The notes under the pieces: model-generated
Told to the model about the DNA's origin: nothing
Databases searched by the model: none
Seen by the model: the letters and a program-made list of their open reading frames with translations, nothing else
Assembly (NCBI GenBank): GCA_021779435.1
Contig: JAJYAR010000039.1
Span: forward strand, 1 to 11,558
Direction: 5' to 3'
Length of the DNA stretch: 11,558 nt
Source: a bacterium
GTDB taxonomy: Bacteria; Verrucomicrobiota; Verrucomicrobiae; JAJYAR01
Position numbers and translations under genes: made by a program
In this document: positions 5,195-11,558 of the stretch, one piece after another
Layout of the letters: each line of letters begins with the position of its first letter
How positions within the stretch are numbered: position 1 is the first letter of the stretch

Positions 5195-7434
5195 GCACCG
5201 TCGGAGGGGCGTCTCTCGCCGCTTCTGACCGGTGTGGCATGGGAGAACGACGCATTGCCGGTGCATTCCCCTGGGCGATGCTTTATGCAGCGCTCTATGT
5301 TCTGCTCACCTGGCCGTTGCTGCTGCACCCCTCGCGCTTCATCGTGGCCAGCAACGGCGATGGCTTCTTCGACATGCTGCTCTTCTGGTACGCTCGTCAC
5401 GGTCTGCTCCTGGCGCCTCATGTCTCGGGGCTGTTCTATCCGTGGGGGGTGCCGCTCGGAGTCGACAAGGTGTACTGGCTGGTTCCGCTGCTCTCGGTTC
5501 CGCTGCAATGGCTGATGCCGCTGCCGGTGGTCTTCAACCTGATCGGCGCAGCCTTTTTCCTCGCCACCGCCCTGGCGGCGTGGTTCCTGGCTCGCGATCT
5601 CGGCGCGGGAGAAGGGGGCGCCTTCGTGGCGGGCGCATTCCTGGTGCTCTCGCCGGCCTATCTCAATGAAATGTCCCAGGGGATTCCGGAGAACATGGCC
5701 GTCTGCTGGCTTCTTCTCTTCCTGCGCTACGCCCTTCGCGCGCCCCGGCGGGTCGGTTCGCCCGTCGCGCGTCCTGCGGCGAAGGGCGTCGATGCGACTC
5801 ACCCGGAGACGTTTTCTGCTGCACGGGCGGAAACATCCCATCCCGATCGCGCTGGCCTCTGGTGCGGTCTCTTCTTCGTGCTCTGCTGGCTCACGTCGTG
5901 GTATCTGGGGTTGCTGGCGGCCCTCTTCATCCCGTTCCTGCCGTTTCGCCGGCTGGCGCCGAGCCTGGGCGTGGCGGCCGGGGTGGTGCTCCTCGTGGTT
6001 CTTCCGCTCCTGACGATGCGCGCACGCTTCCAGTCGCGCTACGATCCCCGCCAGACCGGACGCTTGTCCTGGACGGAACAGGCTTCGGCCGACGTGCTGC
6101 GCAACTGCGCGGATTTCTCCGGGTTGCTCGCGCGTGACCGTCCCTGGCGCATGCGCGATACGCTTCCCGGCCTCCTCCTGATCGGCCTCGCGCTCCTGGG
6201 CGCCGTGCGACGACCGCGGAACGGTGCCGTGTTTCCCTGGGGGCGGATTGCTTTTCTCTTTGCGTTGCTCTCGCTGGGGCCTGCGCTTGTGTGGAACGGG
6301 ATCCCGCGCTGTCCGACTCCGTTCACCATGGCCTATCATCTCCTGCCGGTCCTGGCGCGCATGCGGCCGGCCCGATTCCTGCTGGGCGTCTCCCTGGCCC
6401 TTGCCATGCTCGCGGCTTTTGCAGTGCCCCGTTTTCGTTCTCGACGCCTGGCGCTCGGGGTGGGAATCCTGCTCGTCACGTTGCAGGGGGTCGAGACCAC
6501 GTACGTCATCCACGCGTCCTATCGCATCCGGCTCGCGTCTGCGACGGTGGATGCGGGTTATCGTCTGCTGACCAAGCCGGGCGGGGTGATTGACGTCCCC
6601 CTCCTGCCCAACGATCTGGCGGTCGGTCAGCATCTGTACGCCCAGACGCTGCATCGTCATCCCATGCTCAACTACGACTTCGTCAGCCTGCAGAGCGTGC
6701 GTGCCCTGGTGCGCAAGGCGCGGCGGTTTCGCATCCTGGGGATGCTGCTGCGCGATGAAGCGGGTTCCGAAGGCGCTGGCATGCTGCGCCTGATGGCTCG
6801 GGATGTTTCCGGGGGGGGTGTCGCTGAAGCGCAGGGTGTTGCGATGAAAGGAACCGGGGGGGGGACGCGGGGCGCGTCCCCGGCCCCGATCGCTTCCGCC
6901 GATGCGCTCGCATTGCGGGCCCTGGGGTTCCGGTACCTGATTCTGCACACGCGCATGCCGCAGGATGGGGACGCGCCGACCTGCTGTTTTGGGGCCCCCC
7001 TGTATGCGAAGTTGCGTGCGCTCTACGGACGCCCCCGGACCGGCGTGGGAGGCCTCCTGGTGTTTGATCTTGATCCGGTCGCGCGGCGAGGGGGACAAGC
7101 GGTTTCCTTCCGGCCCGTGCTGCTCGGGCCGGAAGGGGGGATCCCTTCCGATGCCGTGCAGCGTATCCGGCGCCCGCTGCTTCTGGATCTTGCGGCCGCC
7201 GCGTCGGACCGAGGACGCCGCGCGTGGGAACTGGCCGGCTGGTTGCGCGGGGCGGGGACACGCCTCGTGGTGTGGGAGCGGGGACGATGGACGCCGCGCG
7301 CTCGGGTCCGTGGAATCGACTGGACGTGGATCCACATGCGCCTGTCAGGGCCGTGCGCCGCGCCACCCGCGGTGTATGTCCTGCCGCCGTCCGGGGGGGA
7401 GGCGCAGGCCAGGAGCTTCTGGCTGTCCCGGTGA
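5191..7434 (+). CDS. Polytopic membrane protein, GT-C glycosyltransferase-like
   Basis: A 747-residue inner-membrane protein with about ten hydrophobic segments between residues 24 and 435, then a soluble C-terminal region of about 300 residues. After the first helix comes SNGDGFFDMLLFWYARHG (54-71) and LFYPWGVPLGVD (81-92). This acidic first extracytoplasmic loop with a YP-G-P segment is characteristic of GT-C-fold lipid-dependent glycosyltransferases and related uncharacterised membrane proteins. A second feature, LSPAYLNEMSQGIPENMAV (153-171), also fits. The C-terminal part has RYLILHTRMP and GLLVFDLDP. The acceptor and donor are unknown, so the enzyme call is inference. The GTG start at 5191 is set by the GTGA overlap with the DUF190 gene; an alternative ATG at 5239 has no ribosome binding site. 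The gene carries long G tracts at 6811-6818 and 6856-6864. Confidence 0.75.
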   Translation: MSTVGGASLAASDRCGMGERRIAGAFPWAMLYAALYVLLTWPLLLHPSRFIVASNGDGFFDMLLFWYARHGLLLAPHVSGLFYPWGVPLGVDKVYWLVPLLSVPLQWLMPLPVVFNLIGAAFFLATALAAWFLARDLGAGEGGAFVAGAFLVLSPAYLNEMSQGIPENMAVCWLLLFLRYALRAPRRVGSPVARPAAKGVDATHPETFSAARAETSHPDRAGLWCGLFFVLCWLTSWYLGLLAALFIPFLPFRRLAPSLGVAAGVVLLVVLPLLTMRARFQSRYDPRQTGRLSWTEQASADVLRNCADFSGLLARDRPWRMRDTLPGLLLIGLALLGAVRRPRNGAVFPWGRIAFLFALLSLGPALVWNGIPRCPTPFTMAYHLLPVLARMRPARFLLGVSLALAMLAAFAVPRFRSRRLALGVGILLVTLQGVETTYVIHASYRIRLASATVDAGYRLLTKPGGVIDVPLLPNDLAVGQHLYAQTLHRHPMLNYDFVSLQSVRALVRKARRFRILGMLLRDEAGSEGAGMLRLMARDVSGGGVAEAQGVAMKGTGGGTRGASPAPIASADALALRALGFRYLILHTRMPQDGDAPTCCFGAPLYAKLRALYGRPRTGVGGLLVFDLDPVARRGGQAVSFRPVLLGPEGGIPSDAVQRIRRPLLLDLAAAASDRGRRAWELAGWLRGAGTRLVVWERGRWTPRARVRGIDWTWIHMRLSGPCAAPPAVYVLPPSGGEAQARSFWLSR
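6811..6864 (+). repeat. Paired poly-G tracts (G8 and G9) in the membrane protein gene
   Basis: A run of eight G at 6811-6818 and a run of nine G at 6856-6864, 37 bases apart, code for GGG stretches in a low-complexity linker (residues about 540-565). An eight-pair stem follows (GGGGACGC 6861-6868 and GCGTCCCC 6874-6881). Runs of this length are candidates for slipped-strand length change. Shorter G7 runs occur at 7393-7399, 3078-3084 and 3391-3397. Confidence 0.6.
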
Positions 7435-7468
7435 GTGAGGTCGGGGTGGCGGCCACGCGGGCGGCGCC

Positions 7469-7476
7469 GGAGGGAG
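7469..7476 (+). promoter_or_regulatory. Candidate ribosome binding site for the hybrid kinase
   Basis: GGAGGGAG lies 12 bases before the ATG at 7489. The spacing is long but the match is strong. It favours 7489 over the GTG at 7435, which would add an Arg-rich 18-residue N-terminus directly after the preceding stop. Confidence 0.5.
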
Positions 7477-7488
7477 TTGCTTTATCGT

Positions 7489-9807
7489 ATGTGCGGAACG
7501 GCAGGCGGAAATGGACGTGTCCTTGCCGAAATCCGAAGTGTGGCTGTGGAAAGCGGAGTTTCTCGCCAGGAACTGGAGCAGTCCAGTTTCTTGCGACGTC
7601 TGCACCTGTTCCTCACGGGGTGCGCCCTGTGCTGGGTGGCGTTCACGCTCAAGTTTGCGTTCTCGGAGTACTGGCGCAACGCCGGCCTGAGCGCGTGCGC
7701 CGCGCTGCTGGTGGCCGTGATGAGCATGTTGCGCAACCATCCCGCGGTGGTGGCGCGGCATCGTGCGTTTGCGCACGTCGCCCTGAGCATCAACTACGTG
7801 GCCCTGACCGGTGCTTCCCTGATCAGCGGTCAGGCGCGCTCGATGTCGCTGTGGTTTCTCACGGCCGTGCCGGTGTTTGCGGCGTGGCAGATGGGGGAGC
7901 GAGCTGCCCGGAAATGGGGGGCGATCGTGATGGCCACGTTGCTGGTGCAGTACGCGGTTGGACTGGAACTGAAGTTTCCTGCCGAGTTCGTCGCGTCGGG
8001 TTTCGAAGTGACCATGGGACAGGTCTCCCTGACGCTTCTGGTCGTGGCTTTTGCGGTATCGACCCACCGGGTCGGGCAGCGACACCTCGAACAACTTCAC
8101 GCACGCGAGGATGAGATCGCTCGTCAGGCCGAGGCGCTGCGGATCTCGCGCGACGAGGCGGTGCGGGCAGAGCACGCCAAGGGAGAGTTCCTGGCCAACA
8201 TGAGCCATGAGATCCGCACCCCGCTCAACGGGGTGATTGGCCTGGCCCAGGTGCTTTCCGCGAAATCGCTGAGCGAGGAACAGCGGGGGCTGGTCGATCG
8301 GATCCAGCGCAGTGGGAACCATCTGCTGGCGATCACGAACGACATTCTCGACTACTCGAAGATGGAATCCGGGCATCTCGAACTGGAACGGGCGCCGGTG
8401 GAAGTTCGCGCGCTGGTGGGAGAGATGCTCAATCTCTTTCGTCCGGTGGCGGGGGGTACGGGAGTTGCGCTGGAGGCCTCCATCGATGAGACCGTGCCGC
8501 GGTGGGTGGAGGGCGACGCCGTCCGGATCCGCCAGGTTCTCGGAAACCTGATCGGAAATGCGGTCAAGTTCACGGCGCATGGCCGGGTCAGCGTGCAGGT
8601 TTCCTACGAGGCGCCCTTCCTGTGCGTGGCGGTCTCCGATACCGGCATCGGCATTCCGGTGGATCGGCTGGATCGACTCTTCAAGGAATTCAGCCAGGTG
8701 GACAGTTCGACCACCCGCAGGTTCGGCGGAACGGGCCTCGGGCTTTCCATCAGCCGTCGCCTGGTGGAGGCCGCCGGCGGACAGATCGGCGTGGAAAGCC
8801 AGATGGGACGGGGTTCGACCTTTACCTTCACCATGAAGGTGCCTCCCCTGGACGCGCTGCTCGTGCCATCTTCGTCCGAGGCGGGCGAGAACTTCCAGAT
8901 GTCGCCGTCGCTTTCAGCCTTGCGCGTGTTGCTGGCCGAGGACAATCCCGTCAATCGCGAGGTCCTTGCCGCCATGCTTGGAATGACAGGCTGTTCCTTT
9001 ACGATTGTGGAGAACGGTCTGTGTGCCGTGGAGGCCGCGTCCCGAGAGGAGTTTGACGTGGTTCTGCTTGACATGCAGATGCCCGTGATGGACGGAGCGG
9101 AAGCGGCCCGCCAGATCCGTGCCCTGTCTCATGCCGGTGGGTGCCCCACGCTCGTGGCCATCACGGCCAACGTGCTGCCGGCGCAGCGTCAGCAGATGTT
9201 TGAGGCCGGCGTCGACGACTTTCTGGAAAAGCCGGTGGAACTGTGGAGGCTGGTCCGCGTGCTGGGTCAGGTGGTGAGCGGTCGGGGCATTTCCCCATCT
9301 CCCCCGCCGGGTCCGAGCGTGGTGGAACCGTCCTCACGCAGCACGGGCCCGAAGAACGATGACGCCAGCGTGGCGCCTCTTCCCCTGATGGAGGACGCAT
9401 CGTTCTTCTCGCCGCTTTCTTCAGGGGTTGGCGCGGTTCCGTCAGAGGAGCTCGAGGCGCTCGGTGAGGTGAAGGCGCTCTTTGATGGCCAGCCCGAGCG
9501 GCTGGCGCGGTTTCTGGAACTGCATCTTTCCAACGGGCGGACGCTCCTGGCACGGGCGGGCAATGCCCTGGCCGATGGCGATCGCAACGCATTTCGCACG
9601 GCGGTTCACACCTTGCGCGGATCGAGCCTGCAGTTCGGGGCGTGTGAAGTCGGTCGGCGGGCCACCTATATTGAGGCCATGGCCGAGGATGCCGACATTG
9701 ACATCCTTCAGCGGGAGCTCGGGAAGCTCGAGGAGGCGGTGCTGGCCTCCGAACGGTCCGTGCGCCGAGAACTGGAACGGTTGTCTGACGAGACGCCCGC
9801 CCGCTGA
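7489..9807 (+). CDS. Hybrid sensor histidine kinase (HisKA-HATPase-REC-Hpt)
   Basis: A 772-residue membrane-bound phosphorelay protein. About six hydrophobic segments at 36-192 form a MASE-like sensor with almost no periplasmic domain. A charged helix (196-232) leads to the kinase core: HEIRTPLNG with phosphoacceptor His240, N box NLIGNAVKFT (353-362), G1 DTGIGIP (384-390) and G2 GGTGLGLS (413-420). The receiver domain starts at LRVLLAEDNPVNRE, with acidic residues 484-485, phosphoacceptor Asp528 in LLDMQMPVMDG and the conserved Lys581 in FLEKP. A Pro/Ser-rich linker leads to a C-terminal Hpt domain with His707 in AVHTLRGSSLQFGA. All catalytic residues are present, so a complete His-Asp-His relay is predicted. 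The final output regulator is not in this window. The signal is unknown. The GT-C-like gene ends 54 bp upstream on the same strand. Confidence 0.95.
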   Translation: MCGTAGGNGRVLAEIRSVAVESGVSRQELEQSSFLRRLHLFLTGCALCWVAFTLKFAFSEYWRNAGLSACAALLVAVMSMLRNHPAVVARHRAFAHVALSINYVALTGASLISGQARSMSLWFLTAVPVFAAWQMGERAARKWGAIVMATLLVQYAVGLELKFPAEFVASGFEVTMGQVSLTLLVVAFAVSTHRVGQRHLEQLHAREDEIARQAEALRISRDEAVRAEHAKGEFLANMSHEIRTPLNGVIGLAQVLSAKSLSEEQRGLVDRIQRSGNHLLAITNDILDYSKMESGHLELERAPVEVRALVGEMLNLFRPVAGGTGVALEASIDETVPRWVEGDAVRIRQVLGNLIGNAVKFTAHGRVSVQVSYEAPFLCVAVSDTGIGIPVDRLDRLFKEFSQVDSSTTRRFGGTGLGLSISRRLVEAAGGQIGVESQMGRGSTFTFTMKVPPLDALLVPSSSEAGENFQMSPSLSALRVLLAEDNPVNREVLAAMLGMTGCSFTIVENGLCAVEAASREEFDVVLLDMQMPVMDGAEAARQIRALSHAGGCPTLVAITANVLPAQRQQMFEAGVDDFLEKPVELWRLVRVLGQVVSGRGISPSPPPGPSVVEPSSRSTGPKNDDASVAPLPLMEDASFFSPLSSGVGAVPSEELEALGEVKALFDGQPERLARFLELHLSNGRTLLARAGNALADGDRNAFRTAVHTLRGSSLQFGACEVGRRATYIEAMAEDADIDILQRELGKLEEAVLASERSVRRELERLSDETPAR

Positions 9808-9856
9808 CGCCCGCGTCTCCTGCCGCGGACGCTACGCGTTTGGGCCGCGGGCGGGC
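9795..9856. terminator. Inverted repeat across the convergent kinase and lipoprotein ends
   Basis: GCCCGCCCGC (9795-9804) is perfectly complementary to GCGGGCGGGC (9847-9856). An inner stem, GCGTC (9813-9817) with GACGC (9828-9832), sits between them. The structure covers the 24-bp gap between two converging genes and could work as a bidirectional terminator. There is no T-tract on either strand. Confidence 0.4.
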
Positions 9857-9993
9857 TCCGGGACTTCCTGAATCAGACGCTCGCCGCCCAGTCCGTTCGT
9901 GACCGGCACGGCCTGGGTGGATCGACAGGCCAGGATGGCTCCCACGATCAGCAGGAGCGCAGCGGTCCATCGACGCGTCGGCATGACATTCAT
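9832..9993 (-). CDS. Small probable lipoprotein or exported peptide
   Basis: A 53-residue frame starting MNVMPTRRW, followed by a hydrophobic run (AALLLIVGAILA) and a cysteine at about 24. IVGAILAC is an acceptable but imperfect lipobox, so lipid attachment is possible. The mature part would be about 30 polar residues ending EPARGPNA, too short for a known fold. A frame open further upstream to 10182 has no membrane-protein character before this start. AGAAAGAAG about ten bases upstream is a weak ribosome binding site; an ATG at 9984 is also possible. It converges on the hybrid kinase gene with a 24-bp gap. No function can be given. Confidence 0.45.
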   Translation of the reverse strand: MNVMPTRRWTAALLLIVGAILACRSTQAVPVTNGLGGERLIQEVPEPARGPNA

Positions 9994-10032
9994 GGATGGC
10001 GTACTTCTTTCTCGCACGGCCGTCGAGAGGCG

Positions 10033-10047
10033 GTTCATGGGATGAAC
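10033..10047. promoter_or_regulatory. Inverted repeat upstream of the small lipoprotein gene
   Basis: GTTCAT and ATGAAC are perfect inverted arms around GGG, 40 bp upstream of the small gene's start. The size would suit an operator, but no regulator can be named. Confidence 0.25.
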
Positions 10048-10058
10048 TGCAAGAAGAC

Positions 10059-10078
10059 TGACACAAAAAAATGCGTCA
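10059..10078 (-). terminator. U-rich hairpin behind the minus-strand transketolase cluster
   Basis: On the minus-strand RNA, UGACGCA pairs with UGUGUCA (one G-U pair) around a loop of six U. It lies about 37 bases after the stop of the small membrane protein gene and is followed by a pyrimidine-rich stretch (GTCTTCTT). It may end the transketolase transcript, although a U-rich loop is not the standard intrinsic terminator layout. Confidence 0.35.
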
Positions 10079-10114
10079 CCGGCGGCGTCTCCTGGGGGGA
10101 TAGCGCGGTTGTTT

Positions 10115-10273
10115 TCACGAGATCGGTTGCAAGGTTCTCCCTTGAATGCGCGACGAGAAACGGGGAGGTGCCGTGCGAGCACCGTGCCAGACGACGAAGC
10201 CCCAGAGCGCGGCCACGATCAGCACGACCAGGATCAGCCACAGGAGCCCCTGTCTCTCTTCCGGCTCGAGCAT
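10115..10273 (-). CDS. Small single-span membrane protein of unknown function
   Basis: A 52-residue protein starting MLEPEERQG, then one clear transmembrane helix (LLWLILVVLIVAALWGFVVW, about 10-29), then a basic tail with HGARTAPPRFSSRI. The acidic N-terminus and positive C-terminus predict N-out, C-in topology. The ATG at 10273 is chosen over one at 10333 because GGGGAGG lies six bases upstream and the earlier start would overlap the transketolase end. It follows transketolase by 28 bp on the same strand, so co-transcription is likely. The family is not recognised. Confidence 0.7.
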   Translation of the reverse strand: MLEPEERQGLLWLILVVLIVAALWGFVVWHGARTAPPRFSSRIQGRTLQPIS

Positions 10274-10279
10274 CGCGGT

Positions 10280-10286
10280 CCTCCCC
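10280..10286 (-). promoter_or_regulatory. Ribosome binding site for the small membrane protein
   Basis: GGGGAGG on the minus strand, six bases before the ATG at 10273. It is a strong site and the main evidence that this short frame is translated. Confidence 0.75.
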
Positions 10287-10301
10287 GTGCCCTGGTCGAT
10301 G

Positions 10302-11558
10302 CTATCTTCCCAGCACGGTCCGGGCTGCAGCAACGACGCGCTCGGCGGTCATGCCGAACGCCTTCATGAGCGCGGGAGCCGGAGCAGAGGCCCCGAACCG
10401 GTCGATGCCGAGGACGACGCCGTGCGGTCCCACGTAGCGGTCCCATCCGAACGATACGCCGGCTTCCAGGCTCACGCGCGCAGCCACGGCCGGGGGCAGC
10501 ACCGCGTCACGATAGGCGGCTGGCTGGGCCTCGAACAGTTCCCAGCACGGCATCGAGACCACGCGGCTCCGGATCCCTTCGGCCTGGAGGATCTGGCGAG
10601 CTTCCAGCGCCACGTGGACTTCTGAACCGGTGGCCAGCAGGAGCACATCGGCCGGTCCGCCTTCCGCGTCCGCCAGTATGTAGGCGCCACGGGCGGTGTC
10701 GGTGGCCGGCGCGAGGACGCGACGATCGAGGACCGGCAACTTCTGGCGCGTCAGCACCAGCGCCACCGGCCCGTCGCGATGGGTGAGCGCTACGCGCCAT
10801 GCCTCCACGGTCTCGGTGGCATCGGCCGGGCGCAGGACGAGCAGGCCGGGGATCGCGCGCAGGCTGGCCAGATGTTCGACCGGCTGGTGGGTCGGACCGT
10901 CCTCTCCGACCGCCACGCTGTCGTGCGTGAAGATGTGGATGACGTGGACCTCGCTCAACGCTGCCAGCCGGATGGGCGGTCGCATGTAGTCGGAGAAGGT
11001 GAAGAACGTGGCGTCAAAAGGGATGATGGCGCCGTGTCGTGCCATGCCGTTGCAGATCGACCCCATGGCGTGTTCGCGGATGCCGAAGTGGATGTTTCGA
11101 CCCGCGTAGCCCCACGGTCCGCCCGAGAGTCCCTGGGTGACGGGCACTCCGTCGGGGGCGTTCACGCGAGGGGCGAGCGGGCTCTGGAAATCGCCCATCC
11201 CCTTCAGGTTCGTTTTGGTGGACGGGTCGAGGTCGGCCGAGCCGCCGATCAGGTTGGGGATGGCGGTGGCCAGCGCCTGGATGATCGTGCCGCCGGCCTC
11301 GCGCGTGGCAAGTTCACCGCCTTCCGGCGTGAAGAGCGGCAGGCGGGTTTCCCAGCCGTTTGGTAGTTCCCCGGCCAGGGCGCGCTCGTAATCTGCCGCG
11401 ACGGCGGGATGGGCCTTGCGCCAGGCGGCCATGCGCTGTTCCCATGCGGCTTGATGGATGGCGCCTTCGGTCAGCGCCCGTCGGAAGACGGTCAGGGCGG
11501 CTTCCGGCAGGAGGAAAGCGGGCTCTTCGGGCCAGCCCAGCGCGTGCTTCGAAAGGCG
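10302..11558 (-). CDS. tkt: Transketolase, C-terminal 418 residues (start beyond window)
   Basis: Thiamine-diphosphate enzyme that moves two-carbon ketol units between sugar phosphates in the pentose phosphate or Calvin cycle. The frame stays open to the right edge, so roughly 250 N-terminal residues carrying the diphosphate-binding GDG region lie outside. Visible pieces are [13 protein letters not shown] at the edge, the pyrimidine-binding domain with [26 protein letters not shown] with the catalytic Glu that activates the cofactor, and [20 protein letters not shown] with substrate-binding His residues. These are followed by LRPADATE and the C-terminal domain with [27 protein letters not shown] and [19 protein letters not shown]. 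All expected motifs are intact. Whether it serves carbon fixation cannot be judged because no other cycle gene is present. Confidence 0.97.
   Translation of the reverse strand, partial: RLSKHALGWPEEPAFLLPEAALTVFRRALTEGAIHQAAWEQRMAAWRKAHPAVAADYERALAGELPNGWETRLPLFTPEGGELATREAGGTIIQALATAIPNLIGGSADLDPSTKTNLKGMGDFQSPLAPRVNAPDGVPVTQGLSGGPWGYAGRNIHFGIREHAMGSICNGMARHGAIIPFDATFFTFSDYMRPPIRLAALSEVHVIHIFTHDSVAVGEDGPTHQPVEHLASLRAIPGLLVLRPADATETVEAWRVALTHRDGPVALVLTRQKLPVLDRRVLAPATDTARGAYILADAEGGPADVLLLATGSEVHVALEARQILQAEGIRSRVVSMPCWELFEAQPAAYRDAVLPPAVAARVSLEAGVSFGWDRYVGPHGVVLGIDRFGASAPAPALMKAFGMTAERVVAAARTVLGR

Noticed and set aside
5035..7335. A 766-codon open frame on the minus strand opposite the DUF190 and membrane-protein genes
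   Set aside because: The translation is rich in Arg, Gln, Pro and His with no domain or hydrophobic pattern. It mirrors a high-GC coding gene, and the plus strand has clear membrane and DUF190 signatures.
10042..10437. A plus-strand frame opposite transketolase and the small membrane protein
   Set aside because: It runs through the antisense of conserved transketolase sequence and is Arg/Ser/Pro-rich with no recognisable domain.

Overview
The window is GC-rich, tightly packed bacterial DNA. Type IV pilus ATPase, signal-peptide and hybrid-kinase genes suggest a Gram-negative bacterium, perhaps a proteobacterium or a Nitrospirota-like lineage, but nothing in the sequence fixes the taxon. Both edges cut a gene: a ParA-type ATPase on the left (N-terminus missing) and a transketolase on the right (N-terminus missing). 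There are no mobile elements, CRISPR arrays, tRNAs or rRNAs, so it reads as ordinary chromosome with some accessory character in the middle.

Layout from left to right. (1) 1-2247, plus strand: a ParA ATPase, a 100-residue ribbon-helix-helix-like protein that starts inside the parA frame, and a PilT/PilU-type pilus retraction ATPase. (2) 2342-3769, plus strand: a fluoride riboswitch of the crcB-motif class with an overlapping terminator-like stem, then the fluoride channel gene crcB, then a gene encoding two fused DUF190 (PII-like) domains. (3) 3707-4537, minus strand: a secreted protein of unknown function whose 3' end overlaps the DUF190 fusion gene by 63 bp. (4) 4856-9807, plus strand: a third, single-domain DUF190 gene coupled by a GTGA overlap to a polytopic membrane protein resembling GT-C glycosyltransferases, then a hybrid histidine kinase with HisKA-HATPase-REC-Hpt architecture. 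(5) 9832-11558, minus strand: the transketolase, a 52-residue single-span membrane protein 28 bp behind it, and a 53-residue probable lipoprotein.

How the genes may work together. The clearest unit is the fluoride-response transcript: the riboswitch should let crcB, and probably the DUF190 fusion 49 bp behind it, be expressed when fluoride is present. Three DUF190 domains within 2.3 kb, one pair fused and a third coupled to an envelope-type membrane protein, form the least-understood part of the window and the best candidate for undescribed biology. The ParA/RHH/PilT cluster suggests, but does not prove, a spatial-positioning system tied to type IV pili.
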